This document shows, piece by piece, positions 1 to 10,749 of a stretch of DNA of 64,000 nucleotides. Origin of the DNA: Lunularia cruciata (taxonomy: Eukaryota; Streptophyta; Marchantiopsida; Lunulariales; Lunulariaceae); contig OX419759.1 of the NCBI GenBank assembly GCA_948567375.1, forward strand, positions 15,468,744-15,532,743, written 5' to 3'. Positions within the stretch are counted from its first letter, which is position 1, and each line of letters opens with the position of its first letter. The notes under the pieces were generated by a model. It was not told the origin of the DNA. It did no database searches and worked only from the letters and a program-made list of their open reading frames with translations. The position numbers and the translations under genes were made by a program.

Positions 1-83
1 ACATCCTTCAGCACACCTTTCAATACACTCTTCTATTTATATAATCCCAATCAAGAGTTCTTCTACTAGATTGATTTCTAACA
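1..83 (+). repeat. 5' LTR of the copia element (3' part only)
   Basis: Bases 1-83 align with 4677-4759 in the 3' LTR. The proposed end, TTCTAACA, mirrors the TGTTA start of the 3' LTR at 4538. It includes a TATA-like tract (TATTTATATAA) near 31-42, likely the LTR promoter region. The exact LTR end is inferred from the terminal bases, because the similarity to the second copy continues past it to 362. Confidence 0.6.
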
Positions 84-234
84 CTTCCCCTCTGCATTTT
101 GTGAAGCACCGAGCTGCCTAACATCATCTCAAGAGTGTTTTGTGATATCTCAATATTGGAGGTTATTTGTGTTGCATGAGTGAACTGGCTGTACTATCTT
201 TGAAGGCTAAGAGAGAGTGAGTTGAGTTTGCTGT

Positions 235-1206
235 GTGCAATCAAGAGTGTCCACTTTGGTGAGACTAGGAAAGTTGAGTGCTAGAATGTTTGATACATCA
301 GAAGTCAGAATGACTGAGGATAGACCATCTATTTCAAAGAGTAGGAACAAAGGTTCTCATCAGGTTGTGGGCCCACAATCACCACTGGGGTTGATAGGAG
401 AACTCAGAGACATAGAGAAATTAGGAAAGACTAACTACAAAGCTTGGGCTTTGGATATGAAGTCTATCTTAGACAATGATGACTGTCTAGAGTTTGCATA
501 AGAAACTCATGATATAGATGAGTTAGAGACCAACAAGGAGGAGAAAGTCAAGCATGGTACTACTAGGAGGTTTTTGCTAAGGGCTATGGAAGAGCCAGCT
601 AGAGACCTAGTAGATACTTATGCTTTGAATTGGGAGATTTGGGAAAAAATCAAGAGTTATTACACTATTGAGAAGCTGGAGAGCTCCTATCGAGTCTGGT
701 CTACAGTAAAGAACTTGAGATTGCAAGATGATGAAGATTTCACCTGTTATCTATCAAAACTGCAAAAACTCTTCAAGAGTATCAAGGATGATGGGGTTGT
801 ACTTATAGAGAAGTACGAGATCAATCATCTCTTAGATAGTCTTCCTTCAAGCTATGACTTTGTCTTAGTAGCTTTGCAAGTTTTACCTATTGAAACTGTC
901 ACATGGGATTATGTGATACACAAATTGTTGGTGTTTAGTAGACACATAGAGGAAAAAGGGCTGAAGTTAAATGAACATGGAGATGTTGCTCTGTTCAGTG
1001 CTTCTTCTTGCTCAAGAAGAGTGCCAGATGGAAGAGTGAGCAAACTAGAGCAAGCCAAAGTGAGTAAATTTGGTAAAGGAGTTAGTAGTGTTGATGACAA
1101 GACTTGTTATTTCTGTCATGAGAAAGATCATAGTGCACCTTTATGTCCCAAGGGAGGAGAAAGGAGAGAACGAGAGCTGAAGAAGGTAAGAGACTTCAAC
1201 CAATAA
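235..1206 (+). pseudogene. copia gag (nucleocapsid precursor), broken
   Basis: Gag forms the particle that packages element RNA. Two stretches in one frame (235-501 and 574-1206) are separated by an in-frame TAA at 499-501. The first contains the KLGKTNYKAW block typical of the N-terminal gag region of plant copia elements. The second has the long helical gag core and ends in a zinc knuckle, CYFCHEKDHSAPLC at 1105-1146, which fits C-x2-C-x4-H-x4-C with the usual Gly before His replaced by Asp. The start at 235 is only the first ATG; the same ATG recurs at 4912 in the duplicated leader. Confidence 0.82.
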
Positions 1207-1329
1207 AAGGTCAAAAATCTGGGAGTTCAGCTCACAACTTAGAGGAGTGCCATGAGATAGTCAGCGATGAGGAGGGGTACTGAACAAAAGAGCCGGATTG
1301 CGGAATGTTGGCAGAATCATAGTTGTCCT

Positions 1330-2620
1330 TAAACGGTTCTAGATGGTTCTTGGAGCCACCTCTCATATTTGTTATCAGAAGGAGCTGTTCTCAACTCTTC
1401 AACCTCTGAAGACTTCCAAGAGTGTTTGTTGTGGACCTAGGATTGTGAAATCCAGTGTTAGGAACTGGCAAAGTTCCTATTACCTTCATGGGATGTTCTG
1501 GAAAAGGCTATCTAGAAAATGTACTTTATGTTCTAGATTACACCAAGAACTTGATATCAGTACATAGCTTCATGGAGAATGCAGCGGATGTTCTGTTTGA
1601 AAGCAACAAAAATCAATGTACTTTGAAGAAAGGCGAGCTGGTCCTTGGGTATGGTACTGCCAAAGCGCAACTGTTCAAGTTGATGGAAGCTGATTGTTTT
1701 GATTATGCGTTGGTAGCAAAACACAGAAATGATATCCATCTCTGACATTTGAGGTTAGGGCACCTATCAAAGCAAAACTTATATGCTCTAGAGAAGGTAG
1801 TGGAGGGGTTGAAACTAGATCCTAAAGGGAAACTTGAATTCAGCATTGGGTTTGAAGAAGGTAATGCACACAAAGTTCCTATCCCCAATAAATCTTCATC
1901 AAGAGCTTCTGGTCTTCTAGATGTTGTACATTCTGATGTATGGAGATACATGACTGAGAAGTCATTGAGTGGAGCAACCTACTATGTTTCCTTTGTGGAT
2001 GATTGTAGTAGAAAAAGCTTTATCTATCTCATGAAAAGAAAGGATGAAGTGTTGCAAAAATTATAGAATTTTGTAGCCATGGCTGAGTTGCAAACTAGGA
2101 GGAAAGTCAAGCAATTGAGAAAAGATGGAGGCAGAGAGTATAAGGAGGAATTCCTCTCTTTTTTGTCAGAAAAAGAATCCTCCTTGACTGTATTGCCAGA
2201 GACAGTCCTGCACAAAATGGAGTTGTGGAAAGGTTGAATAGGACACTGGTGGACAAAGCATTGGCAATGCTCCAACATGCCAAGCTGGAGAGAAAGTTTT
2301 GGGGTGCTGCAATTAGCATGGCAAATTTTCTTAGAAATATCAATGCTACCACAACATTGCTAGGAAGAACTCATGAAGAATGCTGGAGTGGTAAGACACC
2401 TAATCTTTTAGCTTTGAAATTTTTTGGATGTCCTACCTATGTTCATATCCCCAAGGAGCAGAGGAGGAAGTTCACAAAGAAGGTTGAGAATGCTTTTTGT
2501 AGGATATGAAGAGGGACTGAAAGGATATCTTCTGTACAATCCTAAGTCTGGATAGATCATTAGAAGTAGAGATGTACTCTTTGATGAATTGAGGACTTGG
2601 AGTGAGAATAGTGATGAGTT
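1330..2620 (+). pseudogene. copia protease-integrase region, broken
   Basis: This region encodes the processing protease and the integrase. At 1343 the frame reads MVLGATSHIC, where copia proteases have a D-S/T-G-A active site; the Asp-Ser pair appears deleted, so the protease would be dead. The pre-integrase zinc region is represented by LRLGHLSKQNL (from 1747). The integrase core follows with HSDVW, SFVDDCSR and, in another frame from about 2205, NGVVERLNRT, which carries the final acidic residue. There are frame changes near 1450, 2065-2210 and 2490, and the last part (GYEEGLKGYLLYNPKSG) ends in a stop before 2560. Confidence 0.82.
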
Positions 2621-2989
2621 GTAGACTCAAGCTGATCAGTTTGATCAGCCTGATCAATCTGTCTTCCCAAGCTGCAGAGTCAGTTTTTTAGATCAATCAT
2701 CATAAGAGCAATCTCTACCTGAAGTTGATGGTTCACCAAAGGAAAGTCTGAAGGTGTACAAAGGAAGGCCTAAACAGAAAATGATTCTGATACTATGGAA
2801 GATGACTCCTAGAAGAAGACTGTAGATGCAGAATCTCTGAGTGAGACTCCAAAGATGTCAAGAGATGGTATGAATCTTCTCGGCACAGAGCCAAGAAGAT
2901 CACACAAAGATAGGAAACCTATTGACAGAATTGGTTTTTTGTCAGAAGAGATGTTAGATGAATCTTACATCTGTCATCAAGATTGTGAT

Positions 2990-4530
2990 CCTGTCACTTT
3001 ATAGCAAGCTATGCTCAGACCAGATTAGAGTCAGTGGAAGTTGGCTATAGTAGAAGAGAAGAAGTCTCTTGAGACTAATGGTACATGGGTACTAGCTGAT
3101 TTACCACTAGGTAGGAAAGCAATTGGCTGCAAATGGGTTTTCAAGGTCAAACGTGGAGTTAAGAATGAGATCCTGAAGTACAAGGCAAGACTTGTTGCAA
3201 AGGGCTTCAATCAAAAAGCATCAATAGATAATTCAGAAACTTTTGCACTAGTTGCCTGGTTTGGATCTACTTGCATGCTTCTAGCTCTTGCAGTAGAGAA
3301 AGATTGGGAAGTAGAGCAGTTAGATGTGAAAATAGCATTTCTCAATGGAGATTTGAGAGAGACTATCTACATGGATGTTCTAGATGGATATACTGAAGGC
3401 AAAGGAAAAGTATGATTGCTTAAGAAGGCTTTATATGGTCTTAAGCAAGCTCTTAGAGCATGGTATGAGAAACTAGACTCATACTTGAGAGAGCATGATT
3501 TCAAACGAGCAGATTCTGACATGAGTGTGTATACTAGAGATGATGTTTACATAGCTGTATATGTAGATGATCTATTACTGTAGGGGAAAAGTGAATCTAT
3601 CAAAGGAGTGATAGATTTCTTGTGCTCTGTTTCTGAGATGACTATCCTTGGTCCTATAAAACTCATTTTGGGAATCAAAGTGAGCAGAGATAGAGAAGCA
3701 AGATGGATCCAAATCAGTCAACCACAGTATGTGAGATCCATACAGCTAAGTATCAGATGACAAAGGTGAATCTTGTCTCTACACCTCTTGATCTAGGGTG
3801 GAAGCACAACAAAATCAAAGATGGGAAGATGAATCTATGTGACAAAGAGTTGTATCAGAGTGCTCTTGGTTCTCTAATGTTTATCATGGTCTGTACAAGA
3901 CTAGATATATGCTATGTAGTAGGAGCACTAGCTAGATATACTAGCAACCTTGCACAACCACATTGGAAAGGTATAAAGAGAGTATTCAGGTACTTAAAGG
4001 GTACTCCAGATGCATTCTTGGAGTACAAAAAGCAAGGGAACATACTTGCTCCTACTCTTGAAGCATATACAGATGCTAGTTGGAGAGATGACATAGATAA
4101 CAACAGATCAACTAGTGGATATGTAGTTATGCTTACTGGGGGAGCAATCAGTTGGTTTAGTAATTAACAAACATCTGTTGCTCTATCTACTACCAAGGCA
4201 AAATTTATGGCTGCCTCAAATGCTACTCAAGAAGTCATCTAGAACAGGAGACTTCTTAAGGAGCTGGGTTTTGAGCAAGAAAGTCCTATTACATTGTATT
4301 GTGATAATATAGGAAGTATAGCACTTAGCAAAAATCCTGTACATCACCCAAGGACTAAGCACATTGAGATTAGAAGAAGATTTGTAAACGAGAAAGAAAA
4401 GGAGAATCTTGTGAAGTTAGTTTACTGTCCTACACAAGAGATGACAGCAGATGTGTTTACAAAAGCACTACCTAAAGATAAACACATGAAATGTGTAGTA
4501 GAAATGGGGATAGTACTAAACTCTCATTAA
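2990..4530 (+). pseudogene. copia reverse transcriptase and RNase H, broken
   Basis: The RT copies element RNA and RNase H removes the template. Blocks in order: KWVFKVKRG and YKARLVAKGF (about 3130-3200), LDVKIAFLNGDL (about 3320), LKKALYGLKQA (3420), and the catalytic YVDDLLL at 3560-3580, followed at once by TAG. A frame change near 3700 leads into the connection and RNase H region (ELYQSALGSLMF, YTDASW, RSTSGYV, then ADVFTKALP near 4450). RNase H is the best kept part and runs to the TAA at 4528-4530, just before the polypurine tract. The YVDD catalytic residues survive, but stops and frame changes make it a pseudogene. Confidence 0.9.
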
Positions 4531-4537
4531 GTGGGAG

Positions 4538-4759
4538 TGTTAAATTAGATAATCTCTAGTTTAGTGACTTCTTTGTTAGAATGAGACAAGTTAGTTATTG
4601 TTCACATGTGTTACTGTTCACATGTTTCCATGAGTTGCATGTGTTACATGAGAAGTATGGTAGCACACCCTTCAGCACACCCTTTAGCACACCGTTCAGT
4701 ACACCCTTCTATCTATATAATTCCAGTTAGGAGTTCTTCTAATGGATTGATTTCTAACA
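4538..4759 (+). repeat. copia 3' LTR
   Basis: About 222 bp, starting TGTTAAATTAG directly after the purine tract and ending TTCTAACA. It contains a short run of GCACACC(C/T)TT(C/T)A-like units around 4662-4708 that is shorter in the 5' copy, and a TATATAA at about 4715. The 5' LTR lies mostly outside the window, so the two copies cannot be compared over full length. Confidence 0.7.
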
Positions 4760-5039
4760 CCTTCACTCTACATTTTGTGAAGCCCTGAGCTGCCTAACAT
4801 CATCTCAAGAGTGTTTTGTGATATCTCAATATTGGAGGTTATTTGTGCTACATGAGTGAACTGGCTGTACTATCTTTGAAGGCTAAGAGAGAGTGAGTTG
4901 AGTTTTGTTGTGTGCAATCAGGAGTGTCTACTCTGGTGAGACTGGGAAAGTTGAGTGCTAGAATGTCCGATATATCAAAAGTCAGAATGATTGAGGATAG
5001 ACCATCTATTTCAAAGAGCAGGAAAAAAGGTTCTCATCA
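4760..5039 (+). repeat. second copy of the copia leader and gag start, truncated
   Basis: Bases 84-362 (leader plus first gag codons) recur here at high similarity, directly downstream of the 3' LTR. The similarity stops sharply at 5039. The order LTR-body-LTR-leader is not what one insertion gives. It suggests either recombination between LTRs of neighbouring copies or a second copy sharing this LTR and then truncated. The ATG at 4912 corresponds to the one at 235. Confidence 0.78.
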
Positions 5040-6574
5040 TAGTAGAGCTATAGAGAAAAATCCTTACAAACTTTGGCATGGAATAAAACTAATAGTTGCA
5101 GATTTGAGAACTTTTGGTTGCTCAATCTTTGTGCACAAAACAAAGGGTTAGAGAAAGAAGGTTGATCCAAAGGTTCAAGAGATGTCTTTTGTTGGATTTA
5201 ATTTAGAATCCAAATCCTTTAGATTGTGGGATCAAAATAAGAACAACATATGTGAAAGTAAGGGTGTCTTGTTCAAAAAGGAGCAACTTGATCATAGATG
5301 GTTATAGATATTTAACTTAGACATATAATAGGGGGTTTCAGAATAGATTTATTGGTACCCATAAATATAGGTGAGGATCCTAAGTTGAAAAGGGTCACCT
5401 TATATGGATATCATAGCATTTTACAACTATAGGGCCTTTACTCATAAAAATTCTAACCTCAAGGTGCATGCATTACTCATACATATAGATTGCAAAGTGA
5501 GGGCAATCAAGAACATGATTTGAAAATGAGCTCAATTTCAACCTATCAAGATGGAGAAAATTACAAAAATTACAAAAATTACAAAAATGGGAGAACGAGA
5601 AGATCACCATAAAGACTTGGTAAGTGGAATCATGGTAAGACATCTTATGCTTGTATTGTTCTAGCTACTATTGAAGGATGAGATGTAGATTCAGATCCTG
5701 TTCATTTCCAAGATGCATTGCAATCACCTAAGTAGGTGAAGGTCATGGATGAAGAATTCCAATCATTGAAGCAAAACAAGACTTTGAAGCTAACAACATT
5801 GCAAGTCAAAAGAAGAGCAATAGAATGGTAAGAAGGTTTATAGAACCCAACTTTGATACAAAGTGCAACATCCCAAGGTGCAAGGCTAGACTTGTAGCCA
5901 AGGAGTATTCATAGCGTGCAAGAATTGACTATGAGAAGACATTTTCTCCTATAGTTAAGTTTACTTCCATCAAATTTGTTCTTTCACTAGTTGCAACAAA
6001 AGGCATGGAGTTAGTCAAATTTGACATCAAGACATCTTTTCTTAATGGAGCTTAGCATAAGGAAATTTACAAGGAGTAATCACAAGGATACATAAAATCT
6101 AGAAAGGAGTAGAGTGGTTCTAAATTGCTAGTGAGTCTTTATGGCTTGGAGCAATCCTCAAGAAATTGGAACCAAAAGTTTGATACTTCTTAGCAAGCCA
6201 ACTACAACAATGCAATATCAATTCTATCACAGATGCAGAATACATAGCACCATGTTTAGCTACCAAAGAGTCAATATGGCTCCACAGACCACTCAAGGAA
6301 ATAAAATTTGGATAAGATGGTCTAACTCATATATACAAAAAAATAAAAGTGTTATCAAGTTGGTGTATAATCTAAAATTTTACAAGAGAACCAAGCACAT
6401 ATAGAACCAATATCACTATGTAAAAGCATAACAATAGAAATAGTAGATTTTTTTCAGCTAGATCAACACCAAGAATCAGATTGCAGATATTTTTTAGAAA
6501 ATTTTTACTAGAAGATAGGATTTGTAAGTTTAAAAATTTGACTGGAGTACTACTATTTCTTCAATGAGTGGGAA
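5040..6574 (+). pseudogene. second copia remnant: integrase C-terminus, RT and RNase H pieces
   Basis: After the junction at 5039 the translation changes to the end of a copia integrase (LRTFGCSIFVHKTKG near 5105, then SFVGFNLESKSFRLWD near 5185). RT pieces follow at about 5700-6160: FQDALQSPK, ARIDYEKTFSPIVK, FDIKTSFLNGA, SLYGLEQSS. The catalytic YVDD part is missing; the sequence jumps to an RNase H piece (ITDAEYIAPCLATKES, about 6220-6270). Many stops are present. Its 3' LTR (6575-7001) is unlike the one at 4538, so this belongs to a different copia family from the leader it is fused to. Confidence 0.75.
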
Positions 6575-7001
6575 TGTTGAAAGTACACTTCAAATGGTAG
6601 TACATGTGGCATTGATGTAACATGTACCTACACTATAGGTGTTTTGGTTTGTACATAGCACCTAGCACTCAATGGCAACATTTGTTAATATTAGAGGATA
6701 TAGGTTTTACCTTTGAGAGAGTAGTTTGCCCATTCCATCAAGATGATGGCGGCATAGTCAAGAAGTTTGAGCAAGGGGATGTGTGAGCAGCAGTCTGGAG
6801 AAGCAAGGCCAGGCAACATGACTAAGTTTTTCAATAGCTTTGAACTTGCATAATAGCTTGCAACTATTCCATTCCTCACTCATACAACTAGATTTACAAT
6901 AGGAAGAAGTACATAAAAGTGCTTTGTATACCTTTTTTCATTCCTTGTATTTTGTAAATGCTGTGCAGATTTGAATCAGTATTTATGTAAAAAATTCAAC
7001 A
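6575..7001 (+). repeat. copia-type LTR of the second remnant
   Basis: A 427-bp interval bounded by a 7-bp inverted repeat, TGTTGAA at the left and TTCAACA at the right. It follows a purine tract (GAGTGGGAA) that ends the RNase H remnant, which is the expected place for a 3' LTR. No matching 5' LTR is in the window. Confidence 0.7.
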
Positions 7002-8575
7002 TTTCTTTATATATCTAGATGAGTAGAAATAATTGCAACTTAGAGAAATCAAAGAACAATATGCTTATAAATCAATTTCTGTAGGAATCAGTCAATTAAA
7101 TCTTCCTATTTATATCCAGTTCCCAAAATCTAAACAGTTGATAATATATGGTTTTCTTGAATGTATGTTATGGATGCTAAAACATTTTATCACCATTTCT
7201 TACTTTAGATCACTTGATATAATTTTCTAGAATTAAAAACTTAACTTCAACATACAAATTAAAAATAAAAATAATTGATCATTTGATATAATTTTGAAGA
7301 ATTAAAAACTTTAGTTCACCATAAAGATCAAAATAATTAAAAATAGCAATAATTAACGCACATTGGTATCTATCACATCAATCCTTTACAATCAAAATTT
7401 GATTAACTAGTTTCTCAAAATCTCTATAGTATACATAATTAGATTTATTATTATTATAATTATGTGTTTTTATAATGGTCAAGAATTGAAATGAACATAA
7501 CAAGTTGTTGTTATGTTCATTTCAAGTTTAGGGAAAATGAACAGTATATTTCAACCGAGGAAGTTCATTTATTATATTTCAAGTATCAATAATAATTTCT
7601 CTTGCAATAATATTGATGCTACTGCCATTGAAATAAATAAAATATATTGCTTTATTATTATAGTATTAGATTATGATATAATACTAGAAAGTATCAAGTA
7701 TAAAGCTTTTGTACCTTTGTAACATATATTATAAAATATGTTCTCTTCAATTTTAAACTATTATTAAATATTTTAAACATATAAGTATATTAAATTATAC
7801 AATAAAGAGATTGAATTTTGAAAGAGCCAGAGAAGTGCAAGTGCTACAAAGCTTTTGAAAACAATGAGCTTTAACAGGAGCGAAAAAATTTATACTACAC
7901 AGATTGAATCGAACTTCATTGTTGTATCATATGCAAATAATGTAACTCATTATAACTGTAGACCTTAACAGATTAACTTATAACAGACCGTAACACGTAT
8001 TAAATTCGGTTTGGACGATCATGATTAGACTCAAGTTAGACTTTAAGTGAAGGTTTGTATATGTCTACTTAAATTCATATTTATTATCAAAATATTAGAT
8101 GATAAGTGACAGCAGATCGTTATGATATAATCATCTAACTGTCTAGTAAACTAATTTCAATTTGTTACTTTGACAATCCTCCGATTAAACGAGAAAACCA
8201 TCACGTGAGGGTTGTCTCATGAACTCCTGGTTTTGCAGACCTCCAGGACTATATCTAGATCTGTGGATTTCTATGGAGACCCGTTCTTAGTCATCTACAG
8301 TATAGCTGACTAAGATGAAGAAGAATAAGAACAAGCTGTTGATGAAGAAGATGAAGATGCGAATCCATTCAAAATGCATGCACTAAATAACCAGTTCATA
8401 TTGAGAAAGTGGTCATGGAACACAAAATGACTAGAATTTAATGGTTTTTAAAAGTGTCTAAGCTTGTTAATCTACTCAGTTGGCTATCCCATTCTACTAG
8501 AAGCGCACGTCATCTCCCGCAAAATAATAAAACTATATTGAGATCGAGTGCTCTGACTAAAAAGGGGTTACCTCA
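7002..8575. other. gene-free AT-rich interval
   Basis: I see no coding homology. The ORFs here (for example 7033-7230 and 7513-7722) are low-complexity AT-rich frames. A perfect 18-bp inverted repeat lies at 7486-7525. From about 8160 the base composition becomes more balanced, with an acidic run on the plus strand near 8310-8370 that I cannot assign. Confidence 0.6.
7486..7525. repeat. perfect 18-bp inverted repeat with 4-nt loop
   Basis: Arms 7486-7503 and 7508-7525 are exact reverse complements around GTTG. No target duplication or second copy was noticed. It could be a chance fold-back in AT-rich DNA or the relic of a small element. Confidence 0.85.
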
Positions 8576-9255
8576 AGTCCAAAAGGTGACCCCCATAGGA
8601 TAACAAGAGGGAGAGATGTGGAGACCTCATCAAGCCGTACACGGATACAACTCAATGGGGCTAAGTTCCAATAATCTTGATACGCGAAATTTGTACTAAA
8701 ACATCTGAGATATATGAACTATACAAATCGTATGATCTATATATTACTCAAGTATCGAAAGAAGTATTAGCTAAGGTGATTGTTCTCTTCCTATGGACTA
8801 CACCGGCCAATCTTTTATAAGTGGATCAACGGAGGTACACACTATCTTAAATAGGATACTTAGTAAGAAAGGGAAAATGATATCCATCATGTCTGTGATA
8901 GACTCTCATGCACTCTCTCAAAAATATATCAAATGTACTCTATCACTCCACGTAATTCCAAGGCTATGGGAATAAAGAAATGACCTTAATTCATAGATAG
9001 ATAGACTCTCGTGCACTTCCTCACAAACTCACAAATATGTCAAATGTACTTTATCAATCCATATAAGCCAAGTAACAAAGAGATACGCTTAATACATACA
9101 ACTATACTTAAATACTTTGGCTATTGTTACTTAGCTTATCGCCCATCTAGGAGGAGGATGTGTCCTCACCCTTCCAAATTTTTATTGCCTCCAACATTTG
9201 TCAGTCACCAGGTTGTCTCTTATCAAATACAAGTTTATTTTCATTGATGAGTAAA
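8576..9255 (-). mobile_element. 3' end of a non-LTR retroelement (second copy of the 11179-15682 family)
   Basis: Read on the minus strand, this interval matches the C-terminal coding end and 3' tail of the better copy at 11186-11770. Shared stretches include CATCAAGCC-GTAC, the region around ATGTCAAATG(T/C), GCCCATC(T/C)AGG and the TCACC-TG-TC segment. It is much more decayed, with AT-shifted bases and no useful ORF. The 5' part of the element is absent, as is typical of incomplete reverse transcription. The 3' end near 8576 is set by loss of similarity. Confidence 0.72.
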
Positions 9256-9331
9256 CTCTAAACTGCCATGTCAAACATTATATCTATAACTGTGATTGCA
9301 TCATTAATATTTACCACTACATCTGTGATTG

Positions 9332-9497
9332 CATCATAAATATTCACCTCAAGTCCCTTTTTCGTTCAATCAGTAGGTCCTCTAGTACCTAATAACATGG
9401 GTTAACGAGATGGCATCATAAATAATTACCTCAAGTCACCCTTTTCATTCAGTCACTACGTCCTCGATTAATTAATAACATGGTTTAGCGAGCCAGG
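9332..9497. repeat. two-copy tandem repeat, about 82-84 bp
   Basis: Units begin CATCATAAATA at 9332 and 9414 and share the CACCTCAAGTC and AATAACATGG-TTA-CGAG segments with scattered changes. A shorter related duplication (CTGTGATTGCATCAT) lies just before it at 9290-9340. The array ends exactly where the lectin receptor kinase similarity begins. Confidence 0.75.
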
Positions 9498-10640
9498 AAG
9501 CAAATGGCTGTGTATAGTACCAGCGATCAGAAAGGAACGGCATCATTCGCTGTCGAGTTTGACAGAACTAAGAACAAAAACGATATGATGATGACCATGT
9601 TGCATAAACAGAGAATCCATCGTTTCTGAGGTGAATGATTCTTCTATGAACGTGCCCTTTGACCAGTTAACGAGAGTTAGAAGGGTATATGTGTGGTTAG
9701 AGTATGATGCCACAATTTTGACGATCAGTGTGGGAGTCAGTACAGAAGCATCGAGGCCGACATCAGCATTCCTACCATATCAAGCCGATTTCTTCGAATT
9801 TCCCGGCCCATGAAAGTATTTGGATTGAGTTCTCAGCAGCAAATCCAAGTCAGAGGCACATGGTAATTATACCGAATATGCACCGGAAGTTGGAGTTTTT
9901 TCCCGAAGGAAAGGAATTAAAAAAAAAAAAATCATGCCAACAGAGATTTGCGTGATTTTAGCAATAGTTGTATCAGTGATCGCACTGTTTCTATGATTGC
10001 TCTGCTTTTGGTAGTTGAGAAGACGGCGTACAATTCAGAAGCAGAAGAAAGACGGCATTTCCAAAGTTATGACTGAGAGCAACCCTTGGGTTCCTCGCTG
10101 AATAACTTTGGCTGCGAAGCCAAAGTTTAGTCGTCACCGTCAGACGTTTCACCTTTTGAGGACGTTTTACTTCGAGGAGTTATGGGCAGCAACGAAGCAG
10201 TTCGTCACAGAATTCAAGCTCGGGCATGGGGGTTTTGACAGCGTATATCGTGGTGAGCTTGCTGATTCCTGATACCGGACAACTTGTAGCTAGTAAGAAG
10301 CTGAACCCCGAGTCTAAAAGAGTTCCAAGCGGAGGTGACCAGCATCGGCACAGAAACAGAGTTCAGCTGCTGGCCTGGTGTATTGATAGATAGAGGAACA
10401 TACATGCTGGTCTACGAACTCATGGCCAACGGCAGTCTCGACCAAGGCAGTCAGAAATTCATTCTTTGTCCTCTCTTGGTCGCACAGGTTAAACATTCTG
10501 GTCGAAACTGATTACTTGCACAATGGGTGGAAAAATCTGGTGGTTCATCGAGGCATTAAACTCGGAAACATCATGCTGGACTAGAACTTTGAGGTCATGC
10601 TGGGAGATTCTGCCATTGCATGGATGTTAACTGACCAGAA
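9498..10640 (+). pseudogene. L-type lectin receptor-like kinase pseudogene
   Basis: Intact members are plasma-membrane kinases with an extracellular legume-lectin domain, one membrane span and a cytoplasmic Ser/Thr kinase. Here, across several frames, I read TASFAVEFDRTKN (about 9540), DDDHV (about 9585), VYVWLEYDA then ASRPTSAF (9690-9770) and EFSAANPSQRH from the lectin domain. A hydrophobic span follows at about 9948-10020. Kinase parts: KLGHGGFDSVYRG (glycine loop, Gly to Asp, about 10218-10255), the VAIK-like VASKK, YELMANGSLD (10405), VVHRGIKLGNIMLD (10538-10580) and GDSAIAW (10603). The N-terminal third of the lectin and the kinase C-lobe are missing. The catalytic HRD Asp is Gly and DFG is altered, and there are numerous stops and frame changes, so it is dead. 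Confidence 0.9.
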
Positions 10641-10678
10641 ATCGAGGGTCTTCTGGTCAGTTAACATCCATGCAATGG
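10613..10678. repeat. perfect 28-bp fold-back made from the kinase sequence
   Basis: Arm 10613-10640 (part of the kinase activation-segment region) is followed by a 10-nt loop and its exact reverse complement at 10651-10678. The kinase homology ends at this point, so the second arm is an inverted copy of the last kinase bases, not part of a gene. Confidence 0.95.
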
Positions 10679-10683
10679 CCGCC

Positions 10684-10749
10684 CAGAAACCCATGGTTTT
10701 CTTGCATCCGAGAAATCAGAAACCCATGGTTTCCTTGCACCCGAGCAAC
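10684..10749. repeat. 33-bp tandem repeat, two copies
   Basis: Units 10684-10716 and 10717-10749 both begin CAGAAACCCATGGTTT and differ at a few bases; a partial third start (CAGAAACAG) follows at 10750. It directly abuts the 28-bp fold-back. Confidence 0.85.

Larger units (their letters stand above)
1..4759 (+). mobile_element. Ty1/copia retrotransposon, degenerate, 5' LTR cut by window edge
   Basis: The order gag, protease, integrase, RT, RNase H is the Ty1/copia order, and the plus strand carries all five in pieces. The 3' LTR begins with TGTTAAATTAG at 4538, right after a purine-rich tract (AAGTGGGAG, about 4529-4537), which is the usual plus-strand primer position. Bases 1-83 match the end of that LTR, so the element probably starts just left of the window. 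At least three frame changes and several stops break the polyprotein, so it cannot be autonomous. I could not recognise a clean tRNA primer-binding site after base 83. Confidence 0.88.
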
